Assembly: GCA_004151065.3 (NCBI GenBank)
Contig: NWUY0300006511.1
Location: 64,527 to 79,486 of the forward strand
Reading direction: 5' to 3'
Length of the DNA: 14,960 bases
DNA from: Larix sibirica
Lineage: Eukaryota > Streptophyta > Pinopsida > Pinales > Pinaceae
Shown here: piece after piece, positions 8,157 to 14,960 of the stretch
How positions within the stretch are numbered: position 1 is the first letter of the stretch
Layout of the letters: the number at the start of each line of letters is the position of its first letter
Position numbers and translations under genes: made by a program
Notes under the pieces: model-generated
The model's input: the letters and a program-made list of their open reading frames with translations, nothing else
Told to the model about the DNA's origin: nothing
The model's database searches: none

Positions 8157-9430
8157 TCATTGATCATAAATGTAGGGCTTCAGGCATGCACTATTCACCC
8201 ATCTTCGATGTAGGATACCATCAAGTTGCATATTTTCAATATTTGATTTTTGCAGCAATAAATGATCCCAACCATTGCATCTGTAGCTTTCTTAGATGCT
8301 GCATGAATTTTTTGTCATAGAGTAGAAATTTGTCGCCTTTGGTGAATTGTTTCTACTTTATGTGGCTATCGTGCCATGCCTTCTATTGTCCTTTTTCCAC
8401 TATTGCATGATAGTAAGCCAGGAACCAATATTCTTCAAGTTCCATCAGTTCCGAAAGACATTCTACAATTGATTCCTCCTCTTTCAAGTGTGTTGTGTGT
8501 GTAATGTAAATACTTGTAACTACAAATTCTATAGAAACTACTGCTTCTCTTCCATATACCAATTGGAATGGAGTCTACTTGTGAAGCTTCTTGGTAGTAG
8601 TCATGTATGTGCATAATACGGCTGGAATCAATTCATCCCAATCATCCCGATTTCTGCAACAGGATTTGGTCAGTCCATTCTCCAGAATCTTGTTGAAAGA
8701 TTCAATATTACCATTTGCTTGAGGGTGATATGGATTGCTTTTGTGGTGCTGAAATAGAAATTCACTTGTCAACTCTTCAATAGTGTTGTTTAATAATTCC
8801 TTTCCCTTATCACTTGTAATACTCCTAGGGAATCCAAACTGAGTAATAATATTTTCATAAATGAATTGAGTCGTTGTCTCTAAGGAACAATCTCGGACCG
8901 ATGTTGCTTCAACCCATTTGGTGAAATAATTTATTGCAGTGATAATGTAGTGAGCTTTCGAATGTTTCCTCAATAGGTTGACAGGTCCCATGAAATCAAC
9001 CGTCCATTTTTCAAATGGTTGGAAATACTGAACTGGATGAAGGGGGCGTTTGTCTCAGTGAAATGGTTTGCCTACCCATTGACATACATCGTATTTTGTG
9101 GCATACTCATTGGCATCTTTGAACACTGTAGGCCACCATAGTCCTACTTGGAGTACTTTCATTCCTGTGTATTTTCCACCAACATGGCCACCTTCTACAC
9201 CAACGTGGAATTCCCATAAAATTATTTGGCCTTCATGATCTAATACACATTCGCGTAGGATCCCATCAATTACCAAGGTATAGAGTTGTATCACAATTAG
9301 CTGATATTCCACGGCTCTAACAAGTAAATGATGCTTATGTGATGTAGAATAATCATCTGGGGCCTTTCCTGTGGTAAGGAACAATGTAATCTCCTCTGAA
9401 TGGTCCAGAATGGATTCTACATTCAAAAGT
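8157..9430 (-). pseudogene. Integrase of element B pol (Ty3/gypsy), decayed
   Basis: Integrase inserts the cDNA into the genome. It shares one frame with RNase H from 9930 down to about 8232, broken only by stops. The N-terminal zinc domain has His at codons 9207 and 9186 and Cys at 9084, but the first Cys of the CxxC pair is Tyr (9093-9091), a TGT-to-TAT type change. The catalytic core keeps the D,D-35-E triad: VDFMGP (Asp at about 8997), SDKGKE (Asp at 8811) and NGNIESFNK (Glu at 8703), with exactly 35 residues between the last two. The C-terminal part has MQWLGSF where a GP(Y/F) motif is expected, then, after a 1-base shift near 8232, LDGILHRRWVNSACLKPYI and a TGA at 8159-8157. In-frame stops include those near 9057 and 8577. 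Confidence 0.92.
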
Positions 9431-9930
9431 GTTACATCTAGTAACTAGTCATCAACAAGCCCATCAACTTCTCTAGACTCAATTGATGATAGATGATCAG
9501 GGCCATTGTTATGCTTCCCGGGTTTGACTATTACTTAGAAGGAGAATTCCTAGAATACAAGTAACCATCTACAGATTTGTCCTTCTATAATGGGTTTGTT
9601 GACCAAATATTTCGGAGCTAAGTGATCAACAAAAAAATTAAAATGTCCTCCCAACAAGTAGTGGCGGAACTTTTGCAATGCATAAATCACAGCCAATCCT
9701 TTTCAATCTATTGTTGTGTAATTACACTTCACTTGTGATAAATTTCTACTGAAAAAATAAATTGGATGGTCCATCTCTCCTTTTCCTGGATGGGCTAATA
9801 TAGTGCAAAGAGCGATCCCTAATGCATAAACATGTACATGGAAATTTTTTTTCCAATCTGGAAATGCTAGGATTGGGGTGTTTACCATTTTTTCTTTTAA
9901 TATTGCAAAAGATTTTTTCACAATCGTCAT
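9430..9930 (-). pseudogene. RNase H of element B pol, decayed
   Basis: RNase H removes the RNA strand after first-strand synthesis. The segment FPDWKKNFHVHVYALGIAL carries the position of the first catalytic Asp, but the expected HVDAS reads HVYAL (Tyr codon 9828-9826), a GAT-to-TAT change that would destroy activity. DHPIYFFSRNLS and LAVIYALQKFRHYLLGGHF follow, then VDHLAPKYLVNKP in place of the usual TDHxxLxYL, and a closing GPDHLS. In-frame stops lie near 9705, 9555 and 9540. A 1-base shift within an A-rich run near 9915 separates this frame from that of the RT. Confidence 0.9.
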
Positions 9931-10950
9931 TCCACTTGAGAGTTTATGATTTCTTCAATAGTTGTTTCAAGGGCGTAGTGATGGAGGAATAATTGCAGAT
10001 GAATCTTCTGTAATACCTTGTATGTCCCAATGTGGATCGCAACTGCTTTACCGACATTGGGGGTTGTAGGTTCATAATTGCTGCATTTTTTGTAGGATCT
10101 ACCATAACTCCATATTTGCAAACAATATGACCCAACAAGTTTCCAAAAGGAATGCAAAAAATGCACTTTAAGTTCAAAGAAATTCCCATTTGTTTGCAAC
10201 GATCTAGCAACGATAAGTCGAAGAAGTGCAACATGGTCTTTGAGTAGGTTGTACATTGTCCAGTCATCCAGATAGACTTCTAATAACTTATGGAGAATTC
10301 ATAGCAAGTTGCGATCAATATCCTTGAGAAAATGACTGGTGCATTTTTCAATCCAAATGGCATCACATTATATGCAAATGATCCCCATTCTACAGTGAAT
10401 GTGGTATTCTTCTTATCTTCTTCAACAATCCTAACTTGGTGGTAGCCCAAGAATCCATCAGTGAATGAGTATGTCTCATTTCCTGGTACTTGATCTAACA
10501 CTTCTTCACTAAACAACGTCAAGAAAGGGTCATGGACATAGGAAGAATTCAGGTTGTGATAGTCAATGCATACCCTAATGTCCTATGTATCTTTCTTGCT
10601 TTGGATGACGATAGGACCAATCCAGTCTGATTCATTTCCTAGGAAAATCAGATCTGTGCTTAATATGTGATCAATCTAGTTTTTCACTTTTGGCTTCACT
10701 CAGGGATTCAATCTATACGATCAATTCTTTACAGGTTTCGCATTTGGTTTCAACACAACCATCATTTCACCTAGATCTCCCTGAATCCCTTTGAGATTTG
10801 TGATTTTTTGTGGAAATAGATCATTGTATTCTTTTAATAGTGATCCGACCTTCAACATCGTTTGCTCATACCAGTAATCCCTAATAGTTTCCATCTTCAG
10901 TTTATCTTCAATACCAATGTTGACTTTATTCAATTTCATAGGTTTCACAT
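9931..10950 (-). pseudogene. Reverse transcriptase of element B pol (Ty3/gypsy), decayed
   Basis: RT copies the element RNA into DNA. The domain opens with FPQKITNLKGIQGDLGEM (about 10820-10770), then YRLNP and WIGPIVIQSKK. The motif A region reads SFTDGFLGYHQV (about 10460-10430), with WGSFAYNVMPFGLKNAP (about 10390-10340) after it. The catalytic YLDD is intact at 10274-10263 but sits in a different frame from the sequence before and after it, so two indels flank it. The thumb and connection follow with LLGHIVCKYGVMVDPTKNAA and LRSTLGHTRYYRRFI. In-frame stops occur at about 10723, 10690, 10585 and 10282. The YLDDWT form and the FTDGF motif fit a plant non-copia Ty3/gypsy lineage. Confidence 0.93.
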
Positions 10951-11913
10951 AGATTTCTCCAATATCTTTAGGTTTTGTATATCTTATTTCTCGAGATCCT
11001 TACAACTCCTTGAAGGTTAAGTGCCGCAAATGCTTGAGCTCATATGTATCGAAGTTCTCTTAATATACTTTTGTGCAATAAAGAGGGGATATTAATTTAG
11101 AAATCATGAATGTGAGATTTGACATTTCTTAGAGTGCAAGACAGACATATGAGTGTCCCACGTTCCACAACTTGTTGGTGAATAATGATTCCTTAATAGC
11201 TGACAATGCCTCCATCATCGTATCATTGATTGCTGAAAAAGAAAAGTCTTGACATAATTTTGCAGACATTGTCTTCCAGGATCTGGTCTATCACCTTGTT
11301 TCTTTGTGCAGGTACCATGTTTTCGGGATAGGGCCAATCTTGTGAAATAAATGACAAACCCAAAATTATGGCTGTAGTCCATCTAATTCCCAATGGTGCT
11401 AAAAAATATCAATGTCCTCGTAGGGATTGGTCTCTCCCATGTATATTTATTTCACCATATTGGCATGCTTGGAAGGATTGAATTTAATCATTAGTGCGAG
11501 TTGAGTGGTGTCCCAATCAAGTATGTCATATTTGTGTGTTGCCCACCACCTTGCAAGAGTCCATCTAAGTGCGATATCCAGAACATCCATGTGGTATTTG
11601 TCTATGACTTAGTCCATTTTACCAAGGAATTGGTCTAAGCTATTGGTTTCATCATACCTTGGTGAATCATGCAATCCTATCCAATCCAACGAACTGATTT
11701 CACCATTGGGAAATGTATGGATGAGAGCTCATGTTTCCCATTTTTCTAGTTGAACCAAGCCTCTTCAGAATCACTGTCAAAAGGTTGAATGCTACTCTAG
11801 TTTACTGAGCCCTCTGCTATCGGGTTTAGATAATCTTCCATTTTCCACGCTATTAGAGAATATATGTTGTCTAGGACGTCTTAGTGCATATTTCCTTGGA
11901 TTGGCTCTGTATA
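10951..11913 (-). pseudogene. Long protease-RT linker of element B with two capsid-like modules
   Basis: From about 11760 to 10950 one frame is open except for stops (11611, 11449, 11401, 11368, 11293, 11290 and a few later). Two blocks in it look like retrotransposon gag (capsid) folds. The first, about 11690-11480, has SLDQFLGKMD, then MDVLDIALRWTLARWWATHK, then an I-x-x-W spacing and a final L-x-x-x-IKF. The second, about 11440-11235, has HHWELDGLQP, IGPIPKTWYLHKE and SWKTMSAKLCQDFSF. Both follow the pattern of a hydrophobic helix, an A/P-x-x-WY/WW core, a W-centred helix and a terminal F. The upstream part (11913-11761), with acidic DSDSEEAW, is in another frame; a 1-base shift lies near 11730. 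Typical Ty3/gypsy pol has no capsid module here. The capsid reading is by pattern only. Confidence 0.6.
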
Positions 11914-12500
11914 TCACAGACCTTGGTGTGGATATAGATTTTTTGTTGCCTTCATGCCATCATCCTCAAAAGTCACCATTCTATTTTTCAAATCAATTAT
12001 CCCATAATTCTCGTAATCCCATTCTATTCCTAGCAATTCTGTGTAGGGATTCGTTCCAACCATGATCTCTATTACTTCAAAATATGTAGTGGTTTTGACA
12101 CCTCTCAAATCAACTTGAACATTCTCTAACCGTCTAATGGGAAAAATGTGATTTCATTTTCCATCCTCTACTGAATGGGAGAGTAGACAAGAGGTGGAGA
12201 ACCCATTGATTCCCATGAATTATTTGGTAGGAAGTTTACATTATAACCTAAGTCTAGCATCACATTCTTAATATGATAGCCATGTACCCGTGCATCCAGA
12301 CATAACTCTTGACTATTCCTCTTCCTTCGCCTTTTTTGCACCAATTACAAGTTTCTTTCTAGTAGCGGGGCATAGATATTACCATCAATTTCCGCAACAT
12401 TATATAGGTTATGAAGTGCTCCGTACAACTTCTGAGTGGCATTCTCATATTCTAGAATATATTTTAGTAAGTGGAACCCTAATTAAATATAATCCCTTGC
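11914..12500 (-). pseudogene. Aspartic protease of element B, decayed
   Basis: The domain starts after a YENATQKLYGALHNLYNV segment (about 12450-12400). VHGYHIKNVMLDLGYNVN carries the active-site position: DLG at 12254-12246 in place of D-T/S-G. From memory a DLG form also occurs in relatives of this plant family, so it may be ancestral rather than damage. SWESMGSPPLVYSPIQ follows, then a stop and a 1-base shift near 12150, then FPIRRLENVQVDLRGVKTTT, FEVIEI and a LLGIEW end, with a 64-codon open stretch at 12108-11914. It lies between gag and the linker as expected in Ty3/gypsy pol. Confidence 0.82.
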
Positions 12501-12835
12501 TTCGTTATTATTTGATTCTCACTCATCAGTTCTTGGGTCATCCTTTTTGTATTGGTGATATGGTCCTGCTTCATCCCGGGATGGCGGGGTTGGTATTCGA
12601 GAAAATATGTTCGTGGCTTCCTAGTAGATCTCTTTGTATTGGATTGAAATACACTTAGTCTTCCTTGGTGCTTCCTTCCTGATCACTGTGAGTTTGGTCA
12701 TCATTGATTTGACCTAGTTCTTGCGCATTCCCAAGCAACAACAAATCCTGCTACACTTTGGTTTTCTAGTGGTTCGCAGTTAATAAAGTTGTATGGTATC
12801 CTTACATGATCTTCCCATTTCACGATCAATTCAGG
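12501..12835 (-). pseudogene. Gag-protease spacer of element B
   Basis: The frame continues from the last zinc knuckle as ELIVKWEDHVRIPYNFINCE (about 12832-12775). After a 1-base shift near 12720 it becomes a polar, acidic stretch with GQINDDQTHSDQEGSTKED and NPIQRDLLGS. Another shift near 12550 joins the frame of the protease. It has no catalytic motif and reads as a flexible spacer at the C-terminal end of Gag. Confidence 0.6.
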
Positions 12836-13300
12836 GAATTCCTCCACAGCATGGGTGTTCGTGCGATAGTATGTACACCATGGTATTTTGGAAAAGGGCA
12901 GTCGTAGGAAAGATGGCCAATCTCATTTCAGTTGTAACATTATATGAGGACTATGCGACCACCTCCTTGTCAAACTCCAAATCCTCTCCCACGACGTCCC
13001 CTTGTTCCCGAGGGTTGATATTCTACTTGATAAATAGAGTGATCTAGCCTTTATGTCAAAGTGTTTAGTGCCCTGCAATTCTCAGTGCTATGTATAGTGG
13101 ATCCACAAAATTTGCAGTATACCATGTTTGGTATTGAGGAGTATTTCTGTAAAATTGGGCAGAGCCACGACATATTACCAAATTCTTTGTAAATATCACA
13201 ATAGTCATTAGGAGAAGCACTTGGCAGTTCTATATATGTTGGTAGTCCTACGGAGTGGGACGGGTTCGTTGTGGAAACCTGCACAACTATTGCACTCGAC
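12836..13300 (-). pseudogene. Nucleocapsid of element B gag: four CCHC zinc-knuckle positions
   Basis: Four successive CX2CX4HX4C sites bind the element RNA in intact relatives. Site 1, 13200-13159, reads CDIYKEFGNMSWLC and has lost Cys 2 and the His. Site 2, 13116-13075, reads CKFCGSTIHSTENC and is intact. Site 3, 12939-12898, has CYN, a TGA stop (12930-12928) at the second Cys, then NEIGHLSYDC. Site 4, 12877-12836, in a shifted frame, reads CTYYRTNTHAVEEF and has lost Cys 2 and the last Cys. Between sites 2 and 3 an RRGRGFG and QGGGR stretch resembles an RGG box. The replacements (Tyr, Asn, stop) are single-base changes from Cys or His codons; the Phe at the last Cys of site 4 is also one base away. 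Confidence 0.85.
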
Positions 13301-14670
13301 CCTTCATTAAATGGTCTACCCTACATAATTTTTCCACCTATCGTCCGGAGGCATTTTAAGCATGATGTCTTTTTGTCATGTAGCCATTACACCATACCTG
13401 CGGTCGGGTTGATTTTGGTGTATTCAAGCCTTGAATTCTTCCAGTTATTTCCGCCAGTTTGTTATTCACTTGTGCCGGTTCTCCTGAATATGGAAAAACT
13501 CCTACTATAGTAGTGTTTGGATAGTTAGCCATGTCCTCAATCTTCATCGCTTGCTCTAATGTAGTTCTAAGCGAGTCTATCACTTGCTGTGATAAATGCA
13601 TCCTTGTTAATGGTAATAAACCTTGAATAAAACACTCCTTATGATGGGATTCATGGATAGAAAATGTTAGTTTAGTCAGTACATCCCTGAAGCATTGTGC
13701 ATATGCCTAGGAAAATTCTCCATGCATCTATTGGATTTCTCTTAATTCTGAAACACCTTGTTGGTTGGACTTGGGTTGTGAAAATTTGTCCAGGAAGAAG
13801 TTATTTTTCTATGCTAAAGTGGGAGCCGGTGGTCCTCGCGTTTCAAGCAACTTCATGTACCATTGTAAGGCCATTCCTCTTAAAATTGTCTGAAATTCAA
13901 CCAATTTGGTAGTTTTTGTGCTTTCTCTGGCATTCCATATTGATTCATGCAAGAAATACTGTTGTGGTTCATCATATTCTCCTCCCTTTCCCAAAAATTA
14001 TGGAACTTTTAGGGGTGGCCTTGCTGGTACTCCATCCATTGTGACAGTTGGAGATCCTACAAGTACAAGTCCTTGAGGTATTTGGTTGTGCTATAATGTT
14101 ACCACTACTCAGAGAAGAACTATTCTACTACTTCCTCCTTCTAACATGCTAGTTTGTAAAGTATTCGTATTGATGCTCATTTGATTATGCCAAGGTAATT
14201 GTAAAACAAAACTTTGAGATTTAGTTACCAGATTATGCGAGTGCACCCGGGGCTCGGTAAGAGGAGTGTTACTTTTGTTTCTTCCAGGAACTAATTCCGC
14301 AACAATGGATGGTTCACTTTATGGGGTACTCATGTGTTCCGCACATGCCTCTAGGGCTATTTCTAGTGATTTATCTGATGTTCCGCTACTTGTTGGCTGA
14401 GTTTCTTTGTCCTTCTTTCCACTTGGGCCTTCTTCCCAACTTACCCATAATGGGATGTCTGACACTTCTATCCCTATTTACCTTAGTATAGAGCTAATCA
14501 ATTCCTCTCTCCACTTCATTTGACACATCTCTCTTTGATTTTATTCACTCGTTCCCCCGTTTTGCATTTCTTTTTCCAGCTGTGTGCTTTTTCTTCATGC
14601 CTTTCTCATTTTCACTTTCCACCATTGTTCATGGATTTCCACCCTTCTTTTTTCTCTTTCATCCCTAAAT
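13301..14670 (-). pseudogene. gag of element B, N-terminal and capsid parts, decayed
   Basis: One frame runs from about 14660 to 13302 with stops but little sign of indels. The start is charged and helix-prone (EIHEQWWKVKMRKA, QLEKEMQN, MCQMKWREELI), suggesting a coiled coil. A serine- and threonine-rich part follows. The capsid segment begins near 14030 (VPARPPLKVP), then GEYDEPQQYFLHES and LRGMALQWYMKLLETRGP (about 13870-13825), the retrotransposon gag core, then FIQGLLPLTRMHLSQQVIDS and TLEQAMKIEDMA (about 13640-13530). Stops lie at 13809, about 13770, 13710 and 13695 among others. A 1-base shift near 13300 leads into the zinc-knuckle part. From memory this matches the gag paired with this pol type in several plant repeats. 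Confidence 0.87.
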
Positions 14671-14679
14671 TATTTACTA

Positions 14680-14903
14680 TCAACCCCCTCCATTGATGGT
14701 AGTTCCTACCTTATGCAACGTAGTATAATTACCTTGACTTTCCCCCTGGGAGGGAGGGTTTAACTCCATTCTAATCTTGTCTAGAGGCAAAAACCCAAAT
14801 TCAACCATCCAAGTATTAATGCACATCGAAACTTCTTTGAACAATATGCCCCTAGCTCCTCTTATGAGTTCATCTTCAACTTTAGACGTTGATTGGTTGT
14901 TTT
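14680..14903 (-). pseudogene. Probable first part of element B gag, open frame of about 73 codons
   Basis: The minus strand is open from about 14901 to a TGA at 14682-14680, with VEDELIRGARGILFKEVSM and WMVEFGFLPLDKIRMELN. It has no clear ATG and lies in a different frame from the main gag. Its composition, and its placement immediately upstream of the coiled-coil part, suggest the N-terminal end of Gag. I do not recognise a domain. No LTR or PBS is seen between here and the window edge, so the 5' LTR lies outside. Confidence 0.45.
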
Positions 14904-14960
14904 AAGCTACAAATTCTAGAATATAACAAAATTACAGTTTGGAGTGACTAGTTTCACTCT

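Noticed and set aside
12290-12658. Plus-strand open frame of 122 codons
   Set aside because: It is antisense to the element B gag-protease spacer and protease, has no recognisable motif, and its length is explained by stop-poor antisense of a coding region.
13271-14491. Several plus-strand open frames of 60-79 codons
   Set aside because: All are antisense to element B gag; hydrophobic composition comes from complementing charged gag codons.
14000-14960. 5' LTR and PBS of element B at the right edge
   Set aside because: I found no TGGTATCAGAGC-like or other PBS and no repeat of low-coordinate sequence here; the stretch reads as gag coding instead.

Overview
The window is repeat DNA from a plant nuclear genome. 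Every recognisable coding remnant lies on the minus strand, so transcription order runs from high to low coordinates. Nothing in it looks like an intact host gene, an RNA gene, a bacterial operon or a CRISPR array. The DNA is moderately AT-rich. Most breaks in the reading frames are point stop codons of the kind produced by C-to-T or G-to-A decay of methylated DNA. That fits old LTR retrotransposons in a large plant genome (for example a gymnosperm), but the species cannot be told from this sequence.

Layout in transcription order. (1) 14903-8157: a decayed but nearly complete Ty3/gypsy gag-pol, called element B here. It has gag with an N-terminal coiled-coil-like part, a capsid segment and four successive CCHC zinc-knuckle positions, then protease, a long protease-RT linker, reverse transcriptase, RNase H and integrase. 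The linker appears to hold two extra capsid-like modules. (2) 8013-6530: a third ORF of about 490 codons in the position where env-like ORFs lie, preceded by two pyrimidine-rich 3' splice-acceptor-like sites. (3) 6560-3397: a second gag-protease of a different Ty3/gypsy family (element A). It follows the third ORF with no LTR between them. Its RT, RNase H and integrase core is missing: the protease linker runs almost directly into what looks like the tail of an integrase. (4) 4163-4490: a 328-bp miniature LTR retrotransposon (TRIM/SMART class), complete with two LTRs, PBS, PPT and a 5-bp target-site duplication, inserted in the end of the element A protease. (5) 2509-1929: a tandem array of about six 101-bp units. 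It is followed at 1913-1888 by a strong polypurine tract (minus strand) that could mark the edge of a long 3' LTR covering the low end of the window. The low end also holds two smaller degenerate tandem duplications.

The region as a whole reads as a chimera: a complete gag-pol of one family, an accessory ORF, then a second gag-protease lacking its polymerase, with no LTR boundary between the parts. It may be one composite element made by recombination during reverse transcription, or two elements joined by a later deletion. Nothing here appears able to make a functional protein today. Family assignments rest on motifs read by eye and on recalled family patterns; no search was run.
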